NCBI RefSeq assembly: GCF_035987325.1
Contig: NZ_CP108488.1
Location: forward strand, 7,502,001 to 7,566,000
DNA length: 64,000 nt
DNA from: Streptomyces sp. NBC_01244
GTDB taxonomy: Bacteria; Actinomycetota; Actinomycetes; Streptomycetales; Streptomycetaceae
Direction: 5' to 3'
Both the position numbers and the translations under genes were made by a program. The notes beneath the pieces were generated by a model, which had not been told where the DNA came from, searched no databases, and was given only the letters and a program-made list of their open reading frames with translations. Positions 24,359 to 32,876 of this stretch are shown here, piece by piece (the first letter of the stretch is position 1; the number at the start of each line of letters is the position of its first letter).

Positions 24359-25255
24359 ATGGACTTCCTTCGCCCCGCCAGCTGGGAGGAGGCGCTCGCC
24401 GCTAAGGCCGAGTTCCCCACAGCTGTGCCGATTGCGGGTGGCACCGATGTGATGGTCGAGATCAACTTCGACCACCGTCGGCCGGAGTACCTCCTGGACC
24501 TGAACCGCATCGGTCTCCTGCGGGAGTGGGAGGTCGGCGAGGACGTGGTACGTCTGGGCGCCTCCGTCCCGTACACGCAGATCATGGAGAACCTCCGCAC
24601 GGAGCTTCCGGGACTCGCGCTCGCCTCGCACACGGTCGCGTCCCCGCAGATCCGTAACCGCGGCGGTGTCGGCGGCAACCTCGGTTGCGCCTCGCCGGCC
24701 GGCGACTCCCACCCCGCGCTGCTCGCGGCGGGCGCCGAGGTCGAGGTGGAGTCCGTACGCGGATCCCGCCTGATCCCGATCGACGAGTTCTACACCGGCG
24801 TCAAGCGCAACGCGCTGGCCGCCGACGAGCTCATCAAGACCGTCCACGTCAAGAAGGCGGACGGCCCCCAGCAGTACTCCAAGGTCGGCTCCCGCAACGC
24901 GATGGTCATCGCCGTCTGCGCGTTCGGCCTGGCGCTGCACCCCGAGACCCGCACGGTCCGTACCGGTATCGGTTCGGCCGCGCCGACCCCGATCCGGGCG
25001 AAGGCCGCCGAGGAGTTCCTCAACGCCGCGCTCGAAGAGGGTGGCTTCTGGGAGTCCGGCAAGGTCATCACCCCGTCGATCGCCAAGCAGTTCGGTGACC
25101 TCGCCTCCGGCGCGGCCAACCCGATCGACGACGTCCGCGGCACGGCGAAGTACCGCCGCCACGCGGTCGGCATCATGGCTCGCCGCCAGCTCGTCTGGAC
25201 GTGGGAGCAGTACCGCGGTTCGAACAACGGCCGCTCGCTTGAAGGGGCTGCGTAA
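24359..25255 (+). CDS. Xanthine dehydrogenase, FAD-binding subunit
   Basis: The 298-residue subunit carries the FAD of the three-subunit molybdenum hydroxylase that oxidises hypoxanthine and xanthine to urate. Signature segments are FPTAVPIAGGTDVMVEI (FAD pyrophosphate site), PQIRNRGGVGGNLGCASPAG, and SKVGSRNAMVIAVCAFGLAL in the C-terminal CO dehydrogenase flavoprotein domain. It is the first gene of an operon with the FeS and molybdopterin subunits: the next ATG (25258) follows this stop by 2 nt, so translation is likely coupled. The divergent pucR fits a purine role, though the family also contains CO and aldehyde dehydrogenases. Confidence 0.93.
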   Translation: MDFLRPASWEEALAAKAEFPTAVPIAGGTDVMVEINFDHRRPEYLLDLNRIGLLREWEVGEDVVRLGASVPYTQIMENLRTELPGLALASHTVASPQIRNRGGVGGNLGCASPAGDSHPALLAAGAEVEVESVRGSRLIPIDEFYTGVKRNALAADELIKTVHVKKADGPQQYSKVGSRNAMVIAVCAFGLALHPETRTVRTGIGSAAPTPIRAKAAEEFLNAALEEGGFWESGKVITPSIAKQFGDLASGAANPIDDVRGTAKYRRHAVGIMARRQLVWTWEQYRGSNNGRSLEGAA

Positions 25256-25257
25256 TC

Positions 25258-25866
25258 ATGCGCGTCAATTTCACTGTCAACGGCCGTCAGCAGGAAGCCG
25301 ACGACGTCTGGGAGGGCGAGTCCCTTCTCTACGTCCTGCGCGAGCGCCTGGGCCTGCCCGGTTCGAAGAACGCCTGTGAGCAGGGCGAGTGCGGTTCCTG
25401 CACCGTCCGTCTCGACGGCGTGCCGGTCTGTTCCTGTCTGGTCGCGGCCGGTCAGGTCGAGGGCCGCGACGTCGTGACCGTCGAGGGCCTGGCGGAGTTC
25501 GCCAAGCAGCGCGACGAGCACGGCCACGGCGGTGCCTGCGGCACCGGCGGCGGCTGCGGCAGCAAGGGCGGCGTCACCCTGGACGCGGCCAAGCAGTGGC
25601 AGGCCAAGCCGGGCGACTCGCAGACCGGCGAGGGCGTCGAGCTCTCCACCATCCAGCAGGCGTTCATCGACGCCGGCGCCGTCCAGTGCGGTTTCTGCAC
25701 CCCGGGCCTCCTGGTCCAGGCGGACGCGCTGCTGGAGGAGAACCCCTCCCCGTCCGACCAGGACATCCGTGAGTCCCTGTCCGGCAACCTCTGCCGCTGC
25801 ACGGGCTACGAGAAGATCCTCGACGCGGTCCGCCTCGCGGCCGCCCGTCAGTCTGAGGCGGTCTGA
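25258..25866 (+). CDS. Xanthine dehydrogenase, (2Fe-2S)-binding subunit with Cys-containing insertion
   Basis: This 202-residue electron-transfer subunit carries two 2Fe-2S clusters. Cysteines 40, 45, 48 and 60 form the plant-ferredoxin-type site (CEQGECGSC). Cysteines 144, 147, 179 and 181 (CGFC, CRC) form the helical-domain site next to the molybdenum cofactor. Residues about 84-126, between the two domains, form a 40-residue hydrophilic insertion containing HGHGGACGTGGGCGSKGG (Cys94, Cys100), which typical family members of about 160 residues lack; whether these extra cysteines bind anything is unknown. The gene is separated by 2 nt from each neighbour in the xdh operon. Confidence 0.93.
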   Translation: MRVNFTVNGRQQEADDVWEGESLLYVLRERLGLPGSKNACEQGECGSCTVRLDGVPVCSCLVAAGQVEGRDVVTVEGLAEFAKQRDEHGHGGACGTGGGCGSKGGVTLDAAKQWQAKPGDSQTGEGVELSTIQQAFIDAGAVQCGFCTPGLLVQADALLEENPSPSDQDIRESLSGNLCRCTGYEKILDAVRLAAARQSEAV

Positions 25867-25868
25867 CC

Positions 25869-28274
25869 ATGGCCCAGAACACGCGCACGGTCCCGGCGGG
25901 TACGCCGACCAACGTCACGCAGAAGCACACCAAGGGCGGCATCGGCGAGTCCACGCTGCGCCCGGACGGCACCCTCAAGGTGACCGGTGAGTTCGCGTAC
26001 TCCTCGGACATGTGGCACGAGGACATGCTGTGGGGCCAGACGCTCCGCAGCCCCGTGGCCCACGCCGAGATCGTCTCGATCGACATCTCCGAGGCCCTGG
26101 CGATGCCGGGTGTCTACTCGGTGCTGACGTACGACGACCTGCCGGCCGAGATGAAGAACTACGGCCTCGAGATCCAGGACACCCCGGTTCTCGCCAACGG
26201 CCGGGTCCGTCACCACGGTGAGCCGGTCGCCCTCGTGGCCGCCGACCACCCGGAGACCGCCCGCCGCGCGGCCGCCAAGATCAAGATCGACTACCGTGAG
26301 CTGCCGCTCGTCACGGACGAGGCCTCCGCCCTCGCCGAGGGCGCGCCGCTGATCCACGAGGGCCGTGACGACCACCACATCGGTCACGTCCCGCACCCGA
26401 ACATCGTGCACCGCCAGCCGATCATCCGCGGCAACGTGGAAGAGGCCCGCAAGCGCGCCGACGTCATCGTCGAGGGCGAGTACACCTTCGGCATGCAGGA
26501 CCAGGCCTTCCTCGGCCCGGAGTCCGGCCTGGCCGTGCCGTCCGAGGACGGCGGCGTCGAGCTGTACGTCGCCACCCAGTGGCTGCACTCGGACCTCCAG
26601 CAGATCGCCCCGGTCCTGGGCCTGCCGCCGGAGAAGGTCCGCATGACGCTCTCGGGCGTCGGCGGCGCGTTCGGTGGCCGCGAAGACATCTCGATGCAGA
26701 TCCACGCCTGCCTCCTGGCCCTGGCCACGAACAAGCCGGTCAAGATCGTCTACAACCGCTTCGAGTCCTTCTTCGGCCACGTGCACCGTCACCCGGCGAA
26801 GCTGTACTACGAGCACGGCGCCACCAAGGACGGCAAGCTCACGCACATGAAGTGCAAGATCGTCCTGGACGGCGGCGCGTACGCGTCCGCTTCCCCGGCG
26901 GTCGTGGGCAACGCCTCCTCCCTCTCGGTCGGTCCGTACGTCCTGGAGGACGTGGACATCGAGGCGATCGCGCTCTACACGAACAACCCGCCCTGTGGCG
27001 CGATGCGCGGCTTCGGCGCCGTCCAGGCCTGCTTCGCCTACGAGGCCCAGATGGACAAGCTCGCGGCGAAGCTGGGCATGGATCCGGTCGAGTTCCGCCA
27101 GCTCAACGCCATGGAGCAGGGCACGATCATGCCCACCGGTCAGGTCGTGGACGCTCCGGCGCCCGTCGCCGAGCTGCTGCGCCGGGTCAAGGCCCGTCCG
27201 CTGCCGCCGGAGCGCCAGTGGGAGTCCGCCGGCGAGAGCGCGGACGTCCGCGCGCTGCCCGGTGGTCTGTCGAACACCACCCACGGTGAAGGCGTCGTCC
27301 GCGGCGTCGGCTACGCGGTCGGCATCAAGAACGTCGGCTTCTCCGAGGGCTTCGACGACTACTCCACCGCCCGCGTGACCCTCGAGGTCATCAACGGCGA
27401 GCCCGTCGCGATGGTCCACACGGCCATGGCGGAGGTCGGCCAGGGCGGCATCACCGTCCACGCGCAGATCGCCCGTACCGAGCTGGGCGTCACGCAGGTG
27501 ACCATCCACCCGGCCGACACGCAGGTCGGCTCCGCCGGTTCCACGTCCGCCTCGCGGCAGACGTACATGACCGGTGGCGCGGTGAAGAACACCTGTGAGG
27601 CCGTCCGCGAGGCGGTCCTGGAGATCGGCCGGCGCAAGAACGGCTCGTACCACCCCGCGTGGGCGACCGCCGAGCTGCTCCTCGAAGGCGGAAAGGTCGT
27701 CACGGACGGCGGAGAGGTCCTCGCGGACCTCGCCGACATCCTGGAGGGCGAGGACGCGATCGACATCGAGCTCGAGTTCCGTCACGCCGCGACCGAGCCC
27801 TTCGACCTGGTCACCGGCCAGGGCAACGGCCACGTCCAGTACACCTTCGCCGCGCACCGCGCGGTCGTCGAGGTGGACACCGAGCTCGGCCTCGTCAAGG
27901 TCGTCGAGCTGGCGACCGCCCAGGACGTCGGCAAGGCGCTCAACATGCTCTCCGTGGTCGGCCAGATCCAGGGTGGTACCACCCAGGGTCTGGGCGTCGC
28001 GATCATGGAAGAGATCATCGTGGACCCGAAGACCGCGAAGGTGCGCAACCCCTCCTTCACGGACTACCTGATCCCGACCATCCTCGACACCCCGACCATC
28101 CCGGTCGACGTCCTGGAGCTCGCCGACCCGAAGGCCCCGTACGGCCTGCGCGGCATGGGCGAGGCCCCGACCCTCTCGTCCACCCCGGCCGTCATCGCGG
28201 CGATCCGGGCGGCGACCGGTCTGGAGATCAACAAGACGCCGATCCGTCCGGAACTGCTCACCGGCACTCTCTAG
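25869..28274 (+). CDS. Xanthine dehydrogenase, molybdopterin-binding subunit
   Basis: The 801-residue catalytic subunit binds molybdopterin and performs the hydroxylation. The N-terminal hammerhead domain (FAYSSDMWHEDMLWGQTLRS) is followed by two molybdopterin-binding domains with GGAFGGREDISMQIHAC, CGAMRGFGAVQACFAYEAQ, AEVGQGGITVHAQIAR, and near the C-terminus RGMGEAPTLS, whose Glu matches the catalytic base of xanthine dehydrogenase/oxidase. Size and motifs fit the family fully. It is the last gene of the operon; a perfect 12-bp hairpin follows 8 bp after its stop. Substrate specificity for xanthine is inferred from the pucR, permease and xdhC neighbours. Confidence 0.93.
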   Translation: MAQNTRTVPAGTPTNVTQKHTKGGIGESTLRPDGTLKVTGEFAYSSDMWHEDMLWGQTLRSPVAHAEIVSIDISEALAMPGVYSVLTYDDLPAEMKNYGLEIQDTPVLANGRVRHHGEPVALVAADHPETARRAAAKIKIDYRELPLVTDEASALAEGAPLIHEGRDDHHIGHVPHPNIVHRQPIIRGNVEEARKRADVIVEGEYTFGMQDQAFLGPESGLAVPSEDGGVELYVATQWLHSDLQQIAPVLGLPPEKVRMTLSGVGGAFGGREDISMQIHACLLALATNKPVKIVYNRFESFFGHVHRHPAKLYYEHGATKDGKLTHMKCKIVLDGGAYASASPAVVGNASSLSVGPYVLEDVDIEAIALYTNNPPCGAMRGFGAVQACFAYEAQMDKLAAKLGMDPVEFRQLNAMEQGTIMPTGQVVDAPAPVAELLRRVKARPLPPERQWESAGESADVRALPGGLSNTTHGEGVVRGVGYAVGIKNVGFSEGFDDYSTARVTLEVINGEPVAMVHTAMAEVGQGGITVHAQIARTELGVTQVTIHPADTQVGSAGSTSASRQTYMTGGAVKNTCEAVREAVLEIGRRKNGSYHPAWATAELLLEGGKVVTDGGEVLADLADILEGEDAIDIELEFRHAATEPFDLVTGQGNGHVQYTFAAHRAVVEVDTELGLVKVVELATAQDVGKALNMLSVVGQIQGGTTQGLGVAIMEEIIVDPKTAKVRNPSFTDYLIPTILDTPTIPVDVLELADPKAPYGLRGMGEAPTLSSTPAVIAAIRAATGLEINKTPIRPELLTGTL

Positions 28275-28281
28275 GACGGCT

Positions 28282-28309
28282 GGTCCGGGGGCCGCGAGGC
28301 CCCCGGACC
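28282..28309 (+). terminator. Terminator of the xanthine dehydrogenase operon
   Basis: GGTCCGGGGGCC (28282-28293) and GGCCCCCGGACC (28298-28309) are perfect 12-bp arms with a 4-nt loop, 8 bp after the stop codon. Confidence 0.8.
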
Positions 28310-28320
28310 CCCCCCAGATT

Positions 28321-28370
28321 TCCGGGCGGTGTGACACGGGAACGTCACACTTCCAGTCGCACCGCCCGGA
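28321..28370. promoter_or_regulatory. Nested inverted repeats upstream of the purine permease gene
   Basis: Outer arms TCCGGGCGGTG (28321-28331) and CACCGCCCGGA (28360-28370) are perfect 11-bp complements; an inner dyad GTGTGAC (28329-28335) and GTCACAC (28344-28350) with 8 nt between competes with the outer one. This could be a second terminator, an operator, or the start of a structured leader. The remaining gap 28371-28655 contains short repeated ACCCCCGGT and GCAGTAC sequences and, near 28600-28650, AT-richer promoter-like DNA. Confidence 0.4.
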
Positions 28371-28655
28371 GCACAGAAGTCCGGAGTCATCAGCGCCGCA
28401 CCGCTCGCGGTCAAGTTTTCACCGGAAGTACCCAGATATCACCCCCGGTCACACCACCTACCCCCGGTGTCACCAGCAGTACCAGCCGTACCGCACCCAC
28501 GCAGTACCCGCAGTACACGCAGTGCACTCGACTCAGTGCGCTATTTGCGTCGCCTCGGGCCGTCACCCCGGGTCGTGCAGCCAAACGCGTTTTCCCAAAT
28601 CCCGTGTCTCCAATCTTTATGCGGGTGCCCCTTTGAACCTTGGGAGTTAGGCACC

Positions 28656-30119
28656 ATGACCCAGTCCTCTGTAGAGCCCAAGACCAGTGCGGAGGAGGCC
28701 GGAGAAGGCTCTCCGACCCCCGCCGGTCAGTCCTGGCTCGACCGGTACTTTCACATCAGCAAGCGCGGATCCAACGTCGGCAACGAGGTTCGTGGCGGTA
28801 TCACGACCTTCATGGCGATGGCGTACATCCTCCTGCTGAACCCCCTGCTCCTTTCGGGCAAGGACGTCGCGGGCACCACGATGGCCCCCGCGGCCCTGAT
28901 CACCGCGACGGCCTTCGCCGCCTGCATCACCACGCTCCTCATGGGCTTCGTCGGCAAGGTGCCGCTGGCGCTCGCCGCCGGTCTTTCCGTGTCGGGCGTG
29001 CTCGCCTCGCAGGTCGCCCCGCAGATGACCTGGCCTCAGGCCATGGGCATGTGCGTGATCTACGGTGTCGTGATCTGTCTCCTGGTCGTCACCGGCCTCC
29101 GAGAGATGATCATGAACGCGATCCCGCTCGCGCTCAAGCACGCGATCACCATGGGCATCGGCCTCTTCGTGGCCCTCATCGGCCTCGTGAACGCGGGCTT
29201 CGTCGGCAAGGGCTCGGAATTCGGTCCCCCCGTCACCCTCGGTCACGGCGGAGAGCTCGCCGGCTGGCCCGTCCTGCTCTTCTGCGTGACCCTGCTCGTC
29301 ATCTTCGCCCTGCAGGCCCGCAAGGTGCCCGGCGCGATCCTGATCGGCATCGTCGGCGGCACCGTCCTCGCGGCCATCCTGAACGCCGTCGCGGACATCG
29401 ACGCGAAGGCCTGGAAGAGCGGCCCGCCGGTCCTCTCGGGCTCCGCGGTCTCCATGCCGGACTTCTCGCTCTTCGGTGACGTCTCCTTCGGCGGCTGGGG
29501 CGACGTCGGTGTCATGACGGTCGGCATGATCGTCTTCACCCTCGTGCTCGCCGGCTTCTTCGACGCGATGGCCACCATCATCGGCGTCGGTACCGAGGCC
29601 AAGCTGGCCGACGACCAGGGCCGCATGCCGGGCCTGTCCAAGGCGCTGTTCATCGACGGTGCCGGTGGCGCCATCGGTGGCGTAGCGGGTGGCTCCGGCC
29701 AGACCGTGTTCGTCGAGTCGGCCACCGGCGTCGGCGAGGGTGCCCGCACAGGCCTCGCCTCCGTCGTCACGGGTCTTTTCTTCGCCCTCTGCCTCTTCTT
29801 CACCCCGATCACGCAGATCGTCCCCGGTGAGGTCGCTTCCGCGGCCCTCGTGGTCATCGGCGCGATGATGATGCAGAACGCCCGCCACGTGGACTGGGCC
29901 GACAGCGCCACCTCGATCCCGGTCTTCCTGACCGTCGTGATCATGCCCTTCACGTACTCGATCACGGCCGGCGTCGCCGCCGGTGTCATCTCCTACGTCG
30001 TCATCAAGCTGGCGCAGGGCAAGGCGCGCGAGATCGGTGCCTTCATGTGGGCGCTGACCGGAATCTTCCTGGTCTTCTTCGCGCTCCACCCGATCGAGGG
30101 CTGGCTCGGGGTCAGCTGA
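28656..30119 (+). CDS. NCS2 family purine permease (AzgA-type)
   Basis: The 487-residue membrane protein has 12-14 predicted helices and belongs to the AzgA-like branch of the nucleobase:cation symporter-2 family, which imports adenine, guanine or hypoxanthine. Characteristic segments are GGITTFMAMAYILLLNPLLL at the first helices, KVPLALAAGLSVSGVLA, the motif GFFDAMATIIGVGTEAKLAD and the glycine-rich GVAGGSGQTVFVESATGVGE in the substrate region. ATG 28656 is chosen for GGGAG at 28642-28646; an upstream in-frame start at 28467 would add an unlikely hydrophilic stretch. Its place between the xdh operon and xdhC suggests it feeds purines to the dehydrogenase. Confidence 0.93.
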   Translation: MTQSSVEPKTSAEEAGEGSPTPAGQSWLDRYFHISKRGSNVGNEVRGGITTFMAMAYILLLNPLLLSGKDVAGTTMAPAALITATAFAACITTLLMGFVGKVPLALAAGLSVSGVLASQVAPQMTWPQAMGMCVIYGVVICLLVVTGLREMIMNAIPLALKHAITMGIGLFVALIGLVNAGFVGKGSEFGPPVTLGHGGELAGWPVLLFCVTLLVIFALQARKVPGAILIGIVGGTVLAAILNAVADIDAKAWKSGPPVLSGSAVSMPDFSLFGDVSFGGWGDVGVMTVGMIVFTLVLAGFFDAMATIIGVGTEAKLADDQGRMPGLSKALFIDGAGGAIGGVAGGSGQTVFVESATGVGEGARTGLASVVTGLFFALCLFFTPITQIVPGEVASAALVVIGAMMMQNARHVDWADSATSIPVFLTVVIMPFTYSITAGVAAGVISYVVIKLAQGKAREIGAFMWALTGIFLVFFALHPIEGWLGVS

Positions 30120-30201
30120 CCCGGCTGATCCGATCCGTACCAAGAGCCGCACCCTCCACGTATCCGATACTGGAATCTGAACCCCTCCGAGGAGGCCCCC
30201 C

Positions 30202-31365
30202 ATGCTGGATATCGCCGAAGAGTTGAGCCGGTGGGTCGAGCAGGGACGCGATTTCGCCGTCGCCACAGTCGTGGCGGTCGGCGGGAGCGCACCCAGGCAG
30301 CCCGGAGCGGCCCTCGCCGTCGACAGTGACGGCACGGCCATCGGTTCGGTCTCCGGCGGATGCGTGGAGGGTGCGGTGTACGAGCTGTGCCAGCAGGCGC
30401 TCGAGGACGGCGAGACCGTCCAGGAGCGCTTCGGGTACAGCGATGACGATGCCTTCGCCGTCGGACTGACCTGCGGCGGAATCATCGACATCCTGGTGAC
30501 CCCGGTCCCCGTGGGCTCTCCCGCCCGGGAGGTGTTCGCGGCTTCGCTGGCCGCCGCCGCCCGCGGGGAGGCGGCGGCGGTCGCCCGGATCGCCGAGGGC
30601 CCGGCCGAGCTCATGGGCCGCGCCGTACTCGTCCGGGGCGAAGGCTCCTACGAGGGCGGGTTCGGCGGCCACCCCGAGCTGGACCGCGCCATCGCCGACG
30701 AGGCGCGGGCCATGCTCGACGCCGGCAAGACCGGCGTGCTGGAGATCGGGGCCGACGGTCGCCTCTGCGGAGAGCCGCTCAAGGTGCTGGTCGAGTCCAG
30801 TGTCCCGCCGCCCCGGATGATCGTCTTCGGGGCCATCGACTTCGCCTCCGCCCTCGTGCGGATCGGCAAGTTCCTCGGCTACCGGGTGACGCTGTGCGAC
30901 GCCCGGCCCGTGTTCGCCACGAAGAACCGTTTCCCCGAAGCGGACGAGATCGTGGTCGACTGGCCGCACCGTTACCTGGAGGAGCAGGCCTCCGCCGGTA
31001 CGGTCGACGGCCGGACGGTCCTGTGCGTCCTCACGCACGACGCCAAGTTCGATGTCCCGCTCCTCGAACTGGCCCTCAAGCTTCCCGTCGCCTACGTCGG
31101 CGCCATGGGCTCCCGCCGCACCCACGAGGACCGCAACAAGCGGCTCCGCGAGGTCGGCGTGACCGAGCTCGAACTGGCCCGGCTGCGCTCCCCGATCGGC
31201 CTGGACCTCGGGGCCCGCTCCCCGGAGGAGACCGCGCTGTCCATCGCCGCCGAGATCGTCGCCAACCGGCGCGGCGGCACCGGCGCGGCCCTGACCGGTG
31301 CGCACATCCCGATCCACCCGGACGTCGCGAACACGGTGATCAGCAGGATCGGTTCCGTCGCTTGA
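30202..31365 (+). CDS. xdhC: XdhC/CoxI family molybdenum cofactor maturation protein
   Basis: XdhC proteins bind the molybdenum cofactor, promote its sulfuration and insert it into xanthine dehydrogenase; they are not part of the mature enzyme. The 387-residue protein has the N-terminal XdhC/CoxI domain (ATVVAVGGSAPRQPGAALAV, then GSVSGGCVEGAVYE and GLTCGGIIDILV) and a C-terminal Rossmann domain (RMIVFGAIDFASALVRIGKF, then AYVGAMGSRRTHEDRNKRL). The start is ATG 30202, after GAGGAGG. It follows the permease by 82 bp and completes the purine locus. A strong hairpin follows. Confidence 0.93.
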   Translation: MLDIAEELSRWVEQGRDFAVATVVAVGGSAPRQPGAALAVDSDGTAIGSVSGGCVEGAVYELCQQALEDGETVQERFGYSDDDAFAVGLTCGGIIDILVTPVPVGSPAREVFAASLAAAARGEAAAVARIAEGPAELMGRAVLVRGEGSYEGGFGGHPELDRAIADEARAMLDAGKTGVLEIGADGRLCGEPLKVLVESSVPPPRMIVFGAIDFASALVRIGKFLGYRVTLCDARPVFATKNRFPEADEIVVDWPHRYLEEQASAGTVDGRTVLCVLTHDAKFDVPLLELALKLPVAYVGAMGSRRTHEDRNKRLREVGVTELELARLRSPIGLDLGARSPEETALSIAAEIVANRRGGTGAALTGAHIPIHPDVANTVISRIGSVA

Positions 31366-31393
31366 AGAGGTGACGGGCTTTAGCACGGTGTGG

Positions 31394-31426
31394 AAAGGGC
31401 GCAACCCCGTGGGGGTTGCGCCCTTT
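31394..31426 (+). terminator. Strong hairpin terminator after xdhC
   Basis: Perfect 15-bp arms AAAGGGCGCAACCCC (31394-31408) and GGGGTTGCGCCCTTT (31412-31426) with a 3-nt loop, 28 bp after the xdhC stop, followed by a moderately T-rich stretch. Confidence 0.88.
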
Positions 31427-31485
31427 CGTTGTTCCGCCTATCTTACCGGCCGGTAACAGCGTCTCCCTTTAACGGAGTTGACCGG

Positions 31486-32775
31486 ATGTCTGCCAGCCGA
31501 TCGAGTAACCGCCGTGCCCTGCCCGCCCTGGCGGCCGTGGCCGCGCTGGCGCTGGCCGCCCTCGCGGCGGGTCCCGCGCCCGCGGCGGGCGCCGGATTGC
31601 CGACGGGTGCCGGGGCCGCCGGCCCGGCCCCGCGCGAGGTCCTGTTCGTGGGCAACAACTGGGAGGGCACCGCCGACGTCCTCGCCTCCACCGGGAACCT
31701 GGCCAAGGTGGGCCGGATCAACATGATTCCGGACAAGGATGAGCGGCTCCGGGAGATCTACCTCAACCCGGTGAAGCTCGCCTACTTCCTGGGCGTCCGG
31801 GCCACCGCGGGCGAGGGCCACGACCAGTTCGTGGACGACATGTACACCACGCCGGACGGTTCCGCCGTCGTCGCCTCCCGCCCCAGCTTCGCCGACGTCG
31901 TCTCCATCGACGTCCGCACCGGACGGATCAACTGGCGCTTCCCCGTGGCCGGTTACCGCGCCGACCACATGGCGGTCTCCCCGGACGGCACCCGCGTGGC
32001 GGTCTCGGCCTCCACCGCCAACACCGTGCACGTCCTCGACATCGCCAGCGGCCGGCAGGCCGGCTCCTTCGCCACCGGTGACAAGCCGCACGAGAACACC
32101 TTCACCCGGGACGGCCGCTTCCTGTGGAACAGCTCCATCGGTGACGTGACCTCCGCCCTCGACGCGCCCTGGCTGGACTGGACGAAGGGCGACCGCAGGA
32201 TCACGGTCGCCGACGCGCAGACCCTCCGCCCGGTCCGGGTGATCGACATGCGGGCCCGCCTGGACGCCTTCGGCCGCTCCGACCTGTCCGACGCGGTGCG
32301 GCCCATGTCCTTCGCCCCGGACGAGTCGAAGCTCTACTTCCAGGTGTCGTTCTTCAACGGCTTCGTCGAGTACGACGTGGCCGCCGACCGGATCACCCGG
32401 ATCAAGACCCTCCCCGAGAACCCCGCCACCAGCACCGACCGCACCACCTGGGTCAACGACTCCCGCCACCACGGCATGTCCATGAGCCCGGACGGGGCCA
32501 AGCTGTGCATCGCGGGGACCATGGACGACTACGTGACCGTCGTGGACCGGACCACCCTGGAGCAAGGGCCGCTCGTACCCGCCGCCAAGCCGTACTGGGC
32601 CACCGTCGACGGCGACGGCTCCGGCTGCGTGATCTCCGAGAGCGGCGCCGACCAGGTCACGGCCATCGACTTCGCGACCGGCACCAAGCGGGTGTCCGTA
32701 CCCGTCGGCGACCACCCGCAGCGGGTCCGGCTCGGGCACGTCCCGGCGGACTGGACGGGACCCGCGGCGCGCTGA
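31486..32775 (+). CDS. Secreted YncE-like beta-propeller protein
   Basis: The 429-residue exported protein has a signal peptide starting at ATG 31486 (GGAG at 31474-31477), with the hydrophobic run ALAAVAALALAALAAGPAPA. The mature part is built of repeated beta-propeller blades of the YncE/surface-layer type, for example HMAVSPDGTRVAVSASTANT, VHVLDIASGRQAGSFATGDK and GMSMSPDGAKLCIAGTMDDY. No catalytic motif is visible. Such proteins usually bind partners or envelope components; the ligand is unknown. It stands alone between two terminators or promoters. Confidence 0.82.
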   Translation: MSASRSSNRRALPALAAVAALALAALAAGPAPAAGAGLPTGAGAAGPAPREVLFVGNNWEGTADVLASTGNLAKVGRINMIPDKDERLREIYLNPVKLAYFLGVRATAGEGHDQFVDDMYTTPDGSAVVASRPSFADVVSIDVRTGRINWRFPVAGYRADHMAVSPDGTRVAVSASTANTVHVLDIASGRQAGSFATGDKPHENTFTRDGRFLWNSSIGDVTSALDAPWLDWTKGDRRITVADAQTLRPVRVIDMRARLDAFGRSDLSDAVRPMSFAPDESKLYFQVSFFNGFVEYDVAADRITRIKTLPENPATSTDRTTWVNDSRHHGMSMSPDGAKLCIAGTMDDYVTVVDRTTLEQGPLVPAAKPYWATVDGDGSGCVISESGADQVTAIDFATGTKRVSVPVGDHPQRVRLGHVPADWTGPAAR

Positions 32776-32831
32776 CCCGGACCGGCTCGGCGGGAACCCG
32801 CCGACCCGGACCGACCTGGCGGGAACCCACC
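32774..32831. repeat. 29-bp tandem duplication after the beta-propeller gene
   Basis: Two imperfect 29-bp copies (32774-32802 and 32803-32831), each starting GACCCGGACCG and containing GGCGGGAACCC, begin at the stop codon of the beta-propeller gene. Confidence 0.75.
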
Positions 32832-32863
32832 CCTTATGAAGTGACTGGTCCGCCATGACCGAT

Positions 32864-32869
32864 TAGTCT
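32864..32869 (+). promoter_or_regulatory. Candidate leaderless promoter of the Eis-like gene
   Basis: TAGTCT precedes ATG 32877 by 7 nt, and GTGACT (32841-32846) stands 17 bp upstream as a possible -35. No ribosome binding site is present before the ATG, which favours a leaderless message. Confidence 0.45.
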
Positions 32870-32876
32870 CCTGATC

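Noticed and set aside
28329..28350. Crp binding site (TGTGA...TCACA).
   Set aside because: The half-sites are 10 bp apart instead of 6, so it does not fit the known Crp spacing; kept only as a generic dyad.
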